Positions 17,363-26,436 of a DNA stretch of 64,000 bases are shown here, piece after piece; position 1 is the stretch's first letter, and each line of letters starts with the position of its first letter. Location: positions 310,001 through 374,000 of the forward strand of contig CAWIKW010000025.1 in NCBI GenBank assembly GCA_963836785.1. The letters run 5' to 3'. The translations under genes were made by a program, and so were the position numbers. This DNA comes from DASQPR01 sp963836785 (GTDB lineage Bacteria; Actinomycetota; Actinomycetes; Mycobacteriales; Micromonosporaceae). The notes below the pieces were generated by a model. It worked only from the letters and a program-made list of their open reading frames with translations. It was not told where the DNA came from and made no database searches.

Positions 17363-18388
17363 ATGGCGTCCGTGCGCTCAGGCGCGGTCGGGTTCGGTCG
17401 AGCCGTGCGCCGGTTCGGCCCGTTGTTGCTGCGCCTGGCCGCCGGCGTCACCGTGCTGTGGTTTCTCGTGCGGCTGGTGGGCGCGGCGCCGTTCGAGGAC
17501 GGCCTGCGAGCGGTCACCTGGCCGGCGGTCGTGGCCGCCGTCACGCTCACAGCCCTGACTACGGTGTGTTCTGCCTGGCGGTGGCGGGTCGTCGCCCGGA
17601 CACTCGGCCTCGGCATCGGCCTGCCGCGCGCGATCGGCGCCTACTACCGTTCCCTGTTCCTCAACTCCGTGCTCATCGGCGGGGTAATCGGTGACGTGCA
17701 CCGGGCGGTCACTCATGGCCGGCACGTTGGAGACGTGCCGCGGGGGGTGCGCGCGGTGGCGTGGGAACGGCTGTGGGGTCAGGTCATCCAGGCCGTGGTG
17801 ACCGCCGTCGTATTGCTGACGGTGCCCTCGCCGGTCCGGCCCGCGCTGCCCTACGTTCTCGCCGGTGTCGCGGGCGTAGCCGGGTGTGCTGTGCTGGTGG
17901 TGCGCGGCGCAGCTCGCCGTGGCGGGTCGCGGCTGGCCCGCACGGCCAGGGCCGCCTCTGATGACCTGCGTCGCCAGCTGCTGGCCCCGCACGTGTGGCC
18001 CCAGCTCATGCTGGCATCGGTGCTGGTCGTGGCCGGGCACACGGCCACCTTCGTCATCGCGGCCCGAGTCGCCGGCAGCACCGCGCCCCTAGGCGAACTG
18101 ATCGCGCTGCTGATGGTGGTCCAGACCGCGGTGGTGATCCCTTTGGGTATCGGCGGGTGGGGGCCACGGGAGGGTGTTGCCGCCTGGGCCTTCGCCGCAG
18201 CCGGGCTCGGCGCGGCCAGCGGGGTCACGGTCGCCATGCTCTATGCGGTGCTTATGCTGGCCGCGGTTGCCCCGGGCGCTGGCCTGCTGCTGCGGGACGG
18301 CGTTCGCCGCGGTCGCGGCCCGGGTCACCCGGACGAGTCGAGACAACCCGATCTGGCCCCGCAGACGTTGGAGGGCGTTCGTGGCTGA
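17363..18388 (+). CDS. Flippase-like / lysylphosphatidylglycerol synthase TM-domain protein (UPF0104)
   Basis: A 341-aa integral membrane protein with about eight transmembrane helices. Characteristic segments are W-R-W-R-V-V-A-R in the first loop, AYYRSLFLNSVLIGGVIGDVHRA, and GIGGWGPREGVAAWAF near the C-terminal side. These match the family of MprF-type flippase domains and YbhN proteins, thought to move lipids or lipid-linked molecules across the membrane. No synthase domain is fused. The substrate is not known. The C-terminus ends in a charged tail. Confidence 0.82.
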   Translation: MASVRSGAVGFGRAVRRFGPLLLRLAAGVTVLWFLVRLVGAAPFEDGLRAVTWPAVVAAVTLTALTTVCSAWRWRVVARTLGLGIGLPRAIGAYYRSLFLNSVLIGGVIGDVHRAVTHGRHVGDVPRGVRAVAWERLWGQVIQAVVTAVVLLTVPSPVRPALPYVLAGVAGVAGCAVLVVRGAARRGGSRLARTARAASDDLRRQLLAPHVWPQLMLASVLVVAGHTATFVIAARVAGSTAPLGELIALLMVVQTAVVIPLGIGGWGPREGVAAWAFAAAGLGAASGVTVAMLYAVLMLAAVAPGAGLLLRDGVRRGRGPGHPDESRQPDLAPQTLEGVRG

Positions 18389-18998
18389 CCGGCGGCACCG
18401 GGTGACCGGCCTCGGCACACCGCGGACGGCGCCCTCGACCTGGTGCGAGGCCGAACGGCTCGTCCCGTGACCGGGCTGTCCACAGGGCGACGATCCGCCG
18501 GCGTATTCGCATCCCGCTGCGCTGACGAATACTTGTCACTGGTGGTGTCAGGTACGGACTCGTAGGGCGGCTGGCGCAGACCGGCAGATACGGCCGTGGC
18601 GCTGAACCTGCCGCGGGGCTGTCGGCGCGCCACTCGCCCGCCGATCGAAGGCATATCGATCCGAATATATGCGGCTCGGCACTATTCGATAACCGACGAA
18701 CGAGTCCGTCGAGGGCGAATGAAAGGCCTTGGACACAGGCAGGTCATGGCATTCACACAGGAAAGTCCACCAGGCCAGATCGCTCGGTAACGAGCGAAAT
18801 GCCTTGCGGTCGACACAGCCATCGAACGCATCTTCATCGCAATGTAACCGCTTCGTCATCGGCGATCGGACGGCTAGCCGAATGGCCATCCGTCGGCCGC
18901 CGAAGGTCTCGGGCCGAATAATCCGACTCGCCACTTGTACGCCGCTCTCGCTGGGCATAATGTCCGCATCGTCGATCTTTCCCGAAGGGAAGGCGTCC
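18389..18998. other. Long intergenic region
   Basis: About 610 bases without a convincing gene. It contains the second copy of a dispersed repeat (18552-18620). From about 18640 to 18990 the base composition is less GC-rich than the surroundings and carries no clear codon pattern. Possible remnants of a small gene cannot be excluded. Confidence 0.5.
18552..18620. repeat. Dispersed repeat, copy B
   Basis: The second copy of the repeat seen at 15789-15857, in the same orientation: 14 identical leading bases and 44 of the first 52 positions shared. It is entirely intergenic here. Confidence 0.7.
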
Positions 18999-19595
18999 AT
19001 GTCGCAGCCACTCAGCGCACGGTTGAGCAATCTCGGCTGGGAGCGACGACTCGGCATTTCGACCCGTGGATCGGTGCCGGTTGACTATCCGGATGCCCAC
19101 CATTACGCCGCGATGCAGTATTCGTCGATTCTTGAGGTTCTCCGATTTCTTTCGCTTTCCCCCGGTGACACGTTTGTCGACATCGGCAGCGGCAAGGGCC
19201 GGGTAATCTGCTGTGCGGCGAGATATCCCGTGGCAAAGGTCGTCGGCATCGACTTGTCGGCCGAGTTCTGTGAACAGGCGACCGCCAATGCGAAGCGGAT
19301 GCGCGGACGCAAAGCCCCCATCGAGGTACACAACCTGACCGCACAGGATTTCGACTATTCAGAAGGCAGCGTTTACTACCTCTTCGATCCGTTCGGGCCG
19401 GGCACGCTCGGGCAAGTGCTCGAGCGGATCCACAAGGACCGGGGCGAAAGACCGGTTCGCATCGCCTATACCAACCCGACTCACAAGGCCGCCTTTGCCG
19501 ATCAACTTTGGCTCGACGAGTACGAGTTCTGGGACAAGGCGGCCCGTGGCAGTGAACATTCGGTCGCCTTCTATCGGACGAAGGTTGGCGCGTAG
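18999..19595 (+). CDS. Class I SAM-dependent methyltransferase
   Basis: A 198-aa protein with motif I FVDIGSGKGRVICC, acidic motif KVVGIDLS and a YYLFDPFGPGTL segment corresponding to motif IV, a DPFG form seen in small DOT1-like or N-methyltransferase-like enzymes. The ATG at 18999 has a GAAGGGA site upstream; the frame continues further upstream without coding character. It converges on groEL with an 81-base gap. The acceptor molecule is unknown. Confidence 0.78.
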   Translation: MSQPLSARLSNLGWERRLGISTRGSVPVDYPDAHHYAAMQYSSILEVLRFLSLSPGDTFVDIGSGKGRVICCAARYPVAKVVGIDLSAEFCEQATANAKRMRGRKAPIEVHNLTAQDFDYSEGSVYYLFDPFGPGTLGQVLERIHKDRGERPVRIAYTNPTHKAAFADQLWLDEYEFWDKAARGSEHSVAFYRTKVGA

Positions 19596-19676
19596 CGCCT
19601 TCAACGTCACCACGCCGGAATGTGTCCCGTACCGAGGCCGGCCGCCGTCGGCCGAACTCGATACGGGCATCGGCTG

Positions 19677-21248
19677 CTAAGGCGACTCGACGACGAGGAC
19701 CTCCGTAGTGAGGAACAGCGCGGCGATCGATGCCGCATTCTGCAACGCCGAGCGAGTGACCTTGGCCGGCTCGACGATGCCGGCCTCGATCATGTCGACG
19801 TATTCGCCGGTCGTCGCATTGAGGCCGTGCCCGGCCGGCAGCGAGTTGACTCTGTCGACGACGACCGCGCCCTCAAGCCCCGCGTTGATGGCGATCTGCT
19901 TGAGTGGCGCAGTCAGGGCAACCCGAACGATGTTCGCACCGGTCGCCTCATCGCCGGTGAGGTCGAGCTTGTCGAGAGCATGGGCCGCCGCGTTCGCGAG
20001 CGCGACGCCACCTCCTGGAAGCAGCCCTTCATCGATGGCCGCCTTGGCGTTGCGTACGGCGTCCTCGATCCGGTGTTTGCGTTCCTTCAGCTCGACCTCG
20101 GTGGCCGCACCGACCTTGATGATCGCGATTCCGCCGGACAGTTTCGCCAAGCGCTCCTGCAGCTTCTCACGGTCATAGTCGGAGTCGGTCCGCTCGATTT
20201 CAGCCCGGAGTTGGCTGGCGCGGCCCGCGATCTGGTCAGCCGCGCCGCGGCCGTCGACAATCGTCGTGTCGTCCTTGGTGACAACGATCTTGCGAGCCCG
20301 GCCGAGGAGTTCGAGCGTCGCGGTTTGTAGGCTGACACCGGCCGATTCGCTGATGACTTGCCCACCGGTCAGGACCGCGAGATCGTCGAGCGTGGCCTTA
20401 CGCCGCTCGCCGAAGCCGGGCGCTTTGATCGCGACCGACTTGAACGTGCCGCGGATGGTGTTCACGACGAGGGTCGCGAGTGCTTCGCCCTCGACGTTTT
20501 CCGCGATGATCGCGAGCGGCTTTCCGGTTGCCATGACCTTCTCCAGTATTGGCAGGAGGTCGTCGAGGCGCGAGACTGCCTTGTCGACGAGGAGGAGGAA
20601 CGGTTCCTCGAGAACTGTTTCCATGCGCTCGACATCGCCGATGAAGTACGGCGAGATATAGCCCTTGTCGAATCGCATGCCCTCGCTGAATTCGAGCTCT
20701 AGCCCGAAAGCGTTGCTCTCCTCCACCGTGATGACGCCTTCCTTGCCCACCTTGTCCATGGCCTCGGCGACGACCTCGCCGACCGTTGCGTCAGCGGCGG
20801 AGATCGACGCGGTGGCAGCGATCTGCTCGCGGGTCTCCACCGGCTGTGCCTGGTTACCCAATGCCTCGGTCACCGCGGCCACGGCCGATTCGATGCCGCG
20901 TTTGAGTGCGATCGGGCTCGCGCCGGCGGCTACGTTACGCAGCCCCTCTCGGACGAGAGCCTGCGCGAGGACTGTCGCGGTGGTGGTGCCGTCACCGGCC
21001 ACATCGTCGGTCTTCTTGGCCACTTCCTTGACCAGTTCAGCGCCGAGCTTCTCGTACGGGTCGTCCAGCTCGATCTCTTTGGCGATGCTCACGCCGTCGT
21101 TGGTGATCGTGGGCGAACCCCACTTTGCGTCAAGCACAACATTGCGACCCCTCGGGCCCAACGTCACCTTCACCGTGTCGGCGAGGATGTTCATCCCGCG
21201 CTCCAGGCCACGGCGGGCCTCTTCCCCAAAAACGATCAACTTGGCCAT
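19677..21248 (-). CDS. groEL: Chaperonin GroEL (60-kDa), lone copy
   Basis: A 523-aa Hsp60. It assembles into a double-ring ATP-driven protein-folding machine in the cytoplasm. Key motifs are intact: the ATP-site GDGTTTATVLA, the apical-domain stretch GYISPYF and a C-terminal VDMIEAGIVEPAKV. It is shorter than usual and ends in VLVVESP without the Gly-Gly-Met tail or His-rich tail. No groES lies beside it, as is common for the second actinobacterial groEL. Two CIRCE operators lie upstream, so HrcA control of heat-shock induction is expected. A candidate -35 box (TTGCAC) lies on the minus strand at 21411-21416. Confidence 0.96.
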   Translation of the reverse strand: MAKLIVFGEEARRGLERGMNILADTVKVTLGPRGRNVVLDAKWGSPTITNDGVSIAKEIELDDPYEKLGAELVKEVAKKTDDVAGDGTTTATVLAQALVREGLRNVAAGASPIALKRGIESAVAAVTEALGNQAQPVETREQIAATASISAADATVGEVVAEAMDKVGKEGVITVEESNAFGLELEFSEGMRFDKGYISPYFIGDVERMETVLEEPFLLLVDKAVSRLDDLLPILEKVMATGKPLAIIAENVEGEALATLVVNTIRGTFKSVAIKAPGFGERRKATLDDLAVLTGGQVISESAGVSLQTATLELLGRARKIVVTKDDTTIVDGRGAADQIAGRASQLRAEIERTDSDYDREKLQERLAKLSGGIAIIKVGAATEVELKERKHRIEDAVRNAKAAIDEGLLPGGGVALANAAAHALDKLDLTGDEATGANIVRVALTAPLKQIAINAGLEGAVVVDRVNSLPAGHGLNATTGEYVDMIEAGIVEPAKVTRSALQNAASIAALFLTTEVLVVESP

Positions 21249-21356
21249 CTGCGTCGTCCTCTACGCTGCCGTGCCGATACGCGACACCGATCCGGTCCGA
21301 CCTGCGATGACCGCTAGACGCACGATCCCCACCGTGGGGGTTCCATCCCATCCCGG

Positions 21357-21383
21357 TTAGCACTCAACCATGGCGAGTGCTAA
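21357..21383. promoter_or_regulatory. CIRCE operator 1 (perfect)
   Basis: TTAGCACTC, nine bases (AACCATGGC), GAGTGCTAA: an exact match to the CIRCE consensus bound by the HrcA repressor, located 109 bases upstream of the groEL start codon. Confidence 0.97.
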
Positions 21384-21390
21384 CTATGGT

Positions 21391-21417
21391 TTAGCACTCG
21401 CATACCGAGAGTGCAAG
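21391..21417. promoter_or_regulatory. CIRCE operator 2 (imperfect)
   Basis: TTAGCACTC, nine bases (GCATACCGA), GAGTGCAAG. The left arm is perfect and the right arm differs in its last three bases. It lies 7 bases from operator 1, and its right arm overlaps a candidate -35 box of the groEL promoter. Confidence 0.85.
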
Positions 21418-21433
21418 CATCCGATGCGACTAC

Positions 21434-22264
21434 CTATGGCGTCGTCAGCGCTACCAGGAGGCCTGGATGGTCGGTGGTGCCGTTCATGCGTATCGACCGG
21501 TCCGACGTTAGCGAGAAGTCGATCGTCGCGAGGATGTACTGCACGCCGCCGTCGCCCCGCCGGACGTAACCCGACGGTACGCAAGCTCGCACGTCCTGCG
21601 GCCCAGCCGACGCGAGGTTGAGATCGCCGCCCAGCACCGTCGGCTCATAGCCGGCGTTGCGCGCACGTACGTCGGGAATGGCGGTGTGCAGCAGATAGGC
21701 GCATTGCGCAAGCGCGACGGCCCGGCTGGTGTCGGCCAGATGCGTCGTGCAGGCGTAGAAGCTGCCGATGGCGTCCAGGCACAGCCAGGCCCGCTCCTCC
21801 GGATCATTGAGATCCTGCGTCGGATAGATCCCGCTGTACGTCAGGTAGCCGCGGTACGCGGTCGGGGCGTGCACCAGCAAACCGATCCCGTACGGCTGAC
21901 CGTTGCGGCAGTGGTACACATCCCCGGTTAGGCGATCGTTGGCGGCCTTGAACGCGGAAACCACGACGCCGTCCGAAACGCCGTCCAGCGCTTGCTCGAG
22001 TGTGTCCACATCGTCGCGGCAGACCTCGTTGAGGGTGACGACGTCCGGACGGTCGGCCCGAATCACGCCAGCGGCCTCGGCCACCGAGCGGCCGGTGTAA
22101 CACCGGGCGATGCCGCTGTCGCACAGGTTCATCTGCAGAATCTGGAGTGGCTTGGGTGTGGTCAGCGCGGGCTGGGCGGCCGACGCGGTCATTGCCGCGG
22201 CGACAAACGCCAAGCACACCACGGCAATCGCGGATGTACGCAGGCGACGCCACGGACGAACCAT
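21434..22264 (-). CDS. Secreted endonuclease/exonuclease/phosphatase family protein
   Basis: A 276-aa protein with an N-terminal signal peptide (RRLRTSAIAVVCLAFVAAAMTASAA) and the DNase I-like fold markers ILQMNLCDSG, VVTLNEVCRDD, THLADT, LGGDLNL and a final DHPG. Metal-dependent phosphodiester cleavage outside the cell is likely; the substrate could be nucleic acid, phospholipid or sugar phosphate. Six or more Cys residues suggest disulfides. The ATG at 22264 follows GGCGGG and begins the signal peptide. Confidence 0.82.
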   Translation of the reverse strand: MVRPWRRLRTSAIAVVCLAFVAAAMTASAAQPALTTPKPLQILQMNLCDSGIARCYTGRSVAEAAGVIRADRPDVVTLNEVCRDDVDTLEQALDGVSDGVVVSAFKAANDRLTGDVYHCRNGQPYGIGLLVHAPTAYRGYLTYSGIYPTQDLNDPEERAWLCLDAIGSFYACTTHLADTSRAVALAQCAYLLHTAIPDVRARNAGYEPTVLGGDLNLASAGPQDVRACVPSGYVRRGDGGVQYILATIDFSLTSDRSIRMNGTTDHPGLLVALTTP

Positions 22265-22413
22265 TTTCCCGCCTAGATTTCGGCTGACCCAAGCGTATCG
22301 ACGCGGCGTTCGGCCGGCCAGCAAAGCCCCAGCTCGGCTAATCCGACGATCGTCATGCTGATATCACGTCCGCCGATCACCGGCGGTTCACCGCCGTCGC
22401 GGCTCACGGCCGA

Positions 22414-24312
22414 TCAGTGCGCCATCGTCGTGCAGCACGGAGGCGGATTGGTGGCGAGATCGTAGCCGTCCGGGCCGCTGATCAGCGTCCCGACGGCGTT
22501 GGCCGGGCCGTCCGACACCACGCCCGTGCCGCCGATCACCAGCACCTGGCCGATCGATCCGGACCCGAGGTCGAATTCGCCGGCGACGCTCGGTGGCAAC
22601 GTGGCCGGCTGGGTGAGGAGCAGCGGCCCGCCGACCGCACCGCCAGCGAGCGCATCCGGCCAATCCGCGCCGGTTGCCAGCTCCGCCGCGTCGATCTCGG
22701 CGAAGAAGGACTTCGCCACCAGTCGCGACGTTTCGTAGCGATCGGAGCCGACGACCGCGCTCGTCGCCGGATAGCCAGCGATCGCCGGCACGCTCTTGCC
22801 ACCGATCGCCGTGATCTGCGGCGGGTTCGCGCCGCCTTCCAGCCCGTCCAGGTACGACTTCGTGTCGGCCGGCAGCACCCCGTCCGCCGTCAGAACGACG
22901 GTGGCGCTGCCGCCACGTAGGTCGATCGCACCGGCAGCGGCGCCGGCGCTTAACGCGTCAGGAAAGTTCAGGCCGGTCGCGGCGAGCACAGTGGACGGAT
23001 GCGGAGTGATCGCATCGGCGATCAGTGCGGCGGTGGCGTAACGATTCGCGCCGCCCAGCCGTAGGACGTGATAGCCCAAGCCGGTGATCGCCGCGGCCAC
23101 ACCGGCCGAGATGGCACTCGTACCGCCGAGAAGGTAGACCGTCGTGGCGGGCGGCAACAGTCGGATGATCTCAGCCTTGGTGAACGGATTGAGGCTGCTG
23201 CTCGCGGTCAGCAGCAGCGGTCCGTGTTTCGCGGCGGCGAGCGCCGAACCGGCCAACGCGTCGGCGAAGGTGTCGGACCGCGCCAGGACCACGGTCTCCG
23301 CCGCGGGCTGATTGGGCAGTTGCGGCCATTCGAACGCGGACACCGCGGTCGCGGTGCGGTAACGGTCGGCGCCCGACAATCGGGCCACCGAGCTGACGAG
23401 GTGATACTCCCAGGCCGGCAGACCGGACAGCGTCGTCGACACCGGCGCCGCCTGTTGGCTGCCGTCATCGGCGGCGATGAACACGTGGGTGCCCTCGTCG
23501 AAGGCGATGGTGCCGACGGCTGAGCTGTCATTGACGGGATCCGGGGACCAGACCGGGTTGTCGTGGTTGACCGGGTCGGCGGTGAGCTGAGTTTCCAGCA
23601 GGTCGTTTGTGGTCGAGGTGAAGATTTGAGTGTGTACGCCGTCCGAGCGCACCCACGCCAGCGAGACACCGGCCACGTTGACCGCCGGCGAAGTGGCGTT
23701 GGGAACAGCTAACGTCGGCGTTACGGATGGCCCGCTGTCGACGTCCCAGGTGGCCTTGTAGATGTCGGACGGTCCGGTCGGCGTACCGGCGTCGTCCGCC
23801 TGACGGGCCATGACCAGCAGGTCCGACGACGGTGCCGCTGCCGGCTGTGTGTAGTCGAAGCCGGTCGGCAGATCAAGGGGGGCGGGCGTCCCGCCGAGGC
23901 TGGGCACGTACGCGAGCGTGGCGGCGGCGCCGGGCAGCTTCTCGGACCAGACGATGAACGCGCCGTCGTCGAACCAGATCGGGTGGCTCTTCACGGCCGC
24001 GTCAACGGTGTGCGAGACGAGCGTTGTCGTATCGCTGCCGTCGTCGTAGCGGACCGTCTCGATGTCGCCATCCGCGTTGACGAAAACCAGGCGGCTGCCG
24101 TCCGGCGACCACGAACCGCCCGAGATCGTGGTGCTGGTGTCGATCCGGCTCCGGTCCGCCCAGGTGACGCGGTCCGACCCGTTCGTCGCGGTGAGGAACT
24201 TCGTCAGCGGAACCGTCGTCCCGAAGCTCGCGGCGGGCGCGGAGACGGCGATGGCCGTCCCGACGACAGCCAGGAACACCATGCATGACGCACGCGCAGG
24301 GGTGGCTCGCAC
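22414..24312 (-). CDS. Secreted protein with TolB-like propeller and CWB2 cell-wall-binding repeats
   Basis: A 632-aa protein. GTG 24312 gives a signal peptide (residues 1 to about 30) with a GGAG site upstream. Residues about 35-320 hold beta-propeller-like repeats (SWSPDGSRLVFVN, PVWSPDPV) of the TolB/WD40 type. Residues about 325-620 contain three CWB2 modules, each with R-L-x-G-x-x-R-Y-x-T starts (SGADRYRTA, GGANRYATA, VGSDRYETS) and FPDALSG/WPDALAG motifs. CWB2 triplets bind anionic cell-wall polymers noncovalently, so the protein is likely wall-attached. The C-terminus has a Cys-Cys pair. It is divergent from the second WXG locus. Confidence 0.85.
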   Translation of the reverse strand: MRATPARASCMVFLAVVGTAIAVSAPAASFGTTVPLTKFLTATNGSDRVTWADRSRIDTSTTISGGSWSPDGSRLVFVNADGDIETVRYDDGSDTTTLVSHTVDAAVKSHPIWFDDGAFIVWSEKLPGAAATLAYVPSLGGTPAPLDLPTGFDYTQPAAAPSSDLLVMARQADDAGTPTGPSDIYKATWDVDSGPSVTPTLAVPNATSPAVNVAGVSLAWVRSDGVHTQIFTSTTNDLLETQLTADPVNHDNPVWSPDPVNDSSAVGTIAFDEGTHVFIAADDGSQQAAPVSTTLSGLPAWEYHLVSSVARLSGADRYRTATAVSAFEWPQLPNQPAAETVVLARSDTFADALAGSALAAAKHGPLLLTASSSLNPFTKAEIIRLLPPATTVYLLGGTSAISAGVAAAITGLGYHVLRLGGANRYATAALIADAITPHPSTVLAATGLNFPDALSAGAAAGAIDLRGGSATVVLTADGVLPADTKSYLDGLEGGANPPQITAIGGKSVPAIAGYPATSAVVGSDRYETSRLVAKSFFAEIDAAELATGADWPDALAGGAVGGPLLLTQPATLPPSVAGEFDLGSGSIGQVLVIGGTGVVSDGPANAVGTLISGPDGYDLATNPPPCCTTMAH

Positions 24313-24507
24313 GGGTGGCTCCCTACCTTGCCGTCGCCCGGTCGTCGGCGACGAAGGACACCGCGAGTCGGGCTCCTGATCCACGCGGCCGCGAAAATGT
24401 ACCGCGCGCACCGAGGACTTCGCTGCCCGTCCGATCGGCCGATCGGCGCGCTGATCCGGTGGTGCGGTTGGTGGTAGCCTGCGGCCGGCGTACGTCGAAG
24501 GAGACCG

Positions 24508-24828
24508 ATGGACTGGCCGACAGATGGCGATCTGGTGTTCGTCCCGGCGCGCCCGGCGTCGCCCGACCCGACCGGATCCAGTGTGCCGGCGGTGGAGCTG
24601 CGACGCCGGCGGGACACCAATGAGCCGGTCGGCCTCGCGTTCACCAGCGTCGATTCGCTCGTGGCCGTGCTCGGCCCGTGGCAGCCGTGGATCAGCGTGC
24701 CGATGTTTTCGTATGTGGCGTTCCTGCGTACCCAGGGCGTGACGAGGGTGGAGGTCGATCCGGTGTATCACGACGACGTTCGTGACTGGTCGGCCGAGCG
24801 GCTCGTGCGCGCGGCCGAGGCGGTGTGA
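24508..24828 (+). CDS. SAV_915 family protein
   Basis: A 106-aa protein resembling SAV_915/SseB-like proteins: PVGLAFTSVDSLVAVLGPWQPWISVP matches the pattern of that small cytoplasmic family. The ATG follows GAAGGAGA. It is the first gene of a plus-strand cluster of WXG100-type genes, and its stop overlaps the next start (TGATG). SAV_915 proteins often accompany type VII-like gene sets in Streptomyces and relatives, but their role is not known. Confidence 0.72.
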   Translation: MDWPTDGDLVFVPARPASPDPTGSSVPAVELRRRRDTNEPVGLAFTSVDSLVAVLGPWQPWISVPMFSYVAFLRTQGVTRVEVDPVYHDDVRDWSAERLVRAAEAV

Positions 24829-25127
24829 TGGGCGCCGGCTACCAGGTCATCCTGAGCGATCTCGATGCTGCCGCCCAGGCGTTCGCGACCGAGTCGACCG
24901 ACTTCGCGAAGTTGCGCGCACGCATGTCGCCACCGCCGGTCGATGGAGGGGACGACACGGTGAACTCCGGCATCGCGGCCGTGCTCGCACTTCTGGGCGC
25001 GGGCAACGCGGCGCTGTCCGAAGCGATGGCCGACCACTCGAAGCGGCTCAAGGCCTGCCACGACGGCTACAAGTCCGATGACTCGGACGTGGTCGCGCTT
25101 TACAACAAGCTCATCGAGCAAGCCTGA
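24828..25127 (+). CDS. Small WXG100-like protein
   Basis: A 99-aa helical protein in the size range of type VII partners, with an acidic C-terminal helix (SDDSDVVALYNKLIEQ). It has no W-x-G motif. It resembles DUF6317-type small proteins found upstream of WXG effectors. ATG 24828 overlaps the previous stop; a GTG one codon earlier is the alternative. It is followed 21 bases later by the large WXG protein, so the pair may form a co-secreted complex. Confidence 0.68.
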   Translation: MGAGYQVILSDLDAAAQAFATESTDFAKLRARMSPPPVDGGDDTVNSGIAAVLALLGAGNAALSEAMADHSKRLKACHDGYKSDDSDVVALYNKLIEQA

Positions 25128-25148
25128 TCGGGCCGGGACGGAGCCGCG

Positions 25149-26402
25149 TTGAGAATCGGTGGCGACATCGGTGGTCTGCGATCGGTCGGCGGGTCGCTCA
25201 CGGGTGTCGTCGCATCGGTTCAGGAGACCGCCGAATATCTGAGCAAACGTGTCAATCAGCTGGTGACCGATGCCGGCTGGACGGGTGACGCGGCCGAGGA
25301 ATTCAAGGGCGCCTGGGAACAGGACGCCACGGCGGTGCTGGAGCTGTCGAGCTGCACGAAGCTTGTCGGTCTCTGCCTCGACCAGCTCGCCGACTCGCTC
25401 GATGCCGCGCAGCGCCGGCTCGACCATGCGGTCGCCGCGGCAAAGGCCGGCGGCCTGCCGTTCGCGCCGGACGGACTGCCGATCGACGGGCCGTACACCG
25501 GTCCAACGGCGGCCGCCGCGGCGCAATTCTCGGTCGACGCGAACGCGGCCATGACCGCGGCCCAGGACGCACGCGACACCGCGGTCGAGGAGTTGCACGA
25601 CATTGCCGCCGCGATGAGCGGCGAGGATACGTCGTTCGTCAAGGCCGCGGATGCGGCCGCGCTGGCGGCCGCGTTGAAGGGCTACTACGCGTTGCCCAAC
25701 GAAATGTCCGAAGCGGCCCGCAACGACCTCGCCGCCTTCAACCGCAAGTATCAGGACACCCGATACCAGCGAAAGCACACCGCGGGTACGGCGGCCAAGA
25801 AGGAACTCACCGACCAGCTCCGACAGATGCGGGCGGAACGCAAACTGTTGCAGACCGACGCCGACGTGGCCGAGAAGATCGCCGACCGCTTCAAGGGTGG
25901 CCGCCTGCTCGGCAGCTCGATCGGCGACATCGCGGACAGCCTCGGCGTGCTGCAGGACGGCGGCAAGTTGTCCCGGCTCGCCGACGGGCTACCGGCCGTC
26001 GACGTGGTGCTCGGCGGCTTCGCGACCTGGGCCCAGGCAAAGGAGGATCACGAGAAGGGTTGGTCGTGGACGCACGCGATCCTCGCCGATGGCGGATCTA
26101 ACGCGGCCGCGATCACCGCGGGCCTCGCGACCGATGCCATCCCGTACGTGGGACCGTTCCTGGCGCCCGTCGTGAGCTACGGCGTCGGCTCATGGACGTA
26201 CGAGGCGACACACGAAGGCCATTGGACAGAACACATCCATGAAGACGGTGTCGTCGACGGAACGGTCGAAGGGCTGTGGGACACCACGAAGGCCACCTGG
26301 CAAAACGATGGGTACGGCATGTATAAGAAGCTCGACAACGATGTGCACCATCCCGTCGACGCCGCCAAGAGCCTCTGGCACGGCGTGACGAGCCTGTTCT
26401 GA
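25149..26402 (+). CDS. Large WXG100-domain protein
   Basis: A 417-aa protein. Residues 1 to about 100 form a WXG100 domain with W44-T-G and following helices. The middle (about 100-270) is helical with many Ala and charged residues. The C-terminal part has a Gly/Ala-rich, possibly membrane-inserting segment (TAGLATDAIPYVGPFLAPVVSYGVGSW, about residues 320-346, quoted here in two pieces: TAGLATDAIPYVGP and FLAPVVSYGVGSW) and a His/Trp-rich end. No catalytic toxin motif is seen. TTG start at 25149 after GGACGGAG. By family, such proteins are secreted by ESX/type VII systems; the machinery is not in this window. Confidence 0.72.
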   Translation: MRIGGDIGGLRSVGGSLTGVVASVQETAEYLSKRVNQLVTDAGWTGDAAEEFKGAWEQDATAVLELSSCTKLVGLCLDQLADSLDAAQRRLDHAVAAAKAGGLPFAPDGLPIDGPYTGPTAAAAAQFSVDANAAMTAAQDARDTAVEELHDIAAAMSGEDTSFVKAADAAALAAALKGYYALPNEMSEAARNDLAAFNRKYQDTRYQRKHTAGTAAKKELTDQLRQMRAERKLLQTDADVAEKIADRFKGGRLLGSSIGDIADSLGVLQDGGKLSRLADGLPAVDVVLGGFATWAQAKEDHEKGWSWTHAILADGGSNAAAITAGLATDAIPYVGPFLAPVVSYGVGSWTYEATHEGHWTEHIHEDGVVDGTVEGLWDTTKATWQNDGYGMYKKLDNDVHHPVDAAKSLWHGVTSLF

Positions 26403-26436
26403 CCGCCGATTTCTGACCGCCGATCGGAAGCCGACC

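Noticed and set aside
21249..21356. groES upstream of groEL
   Set aside because: The space holds only the promoter and leader; no small frame with GroES motifs is present.
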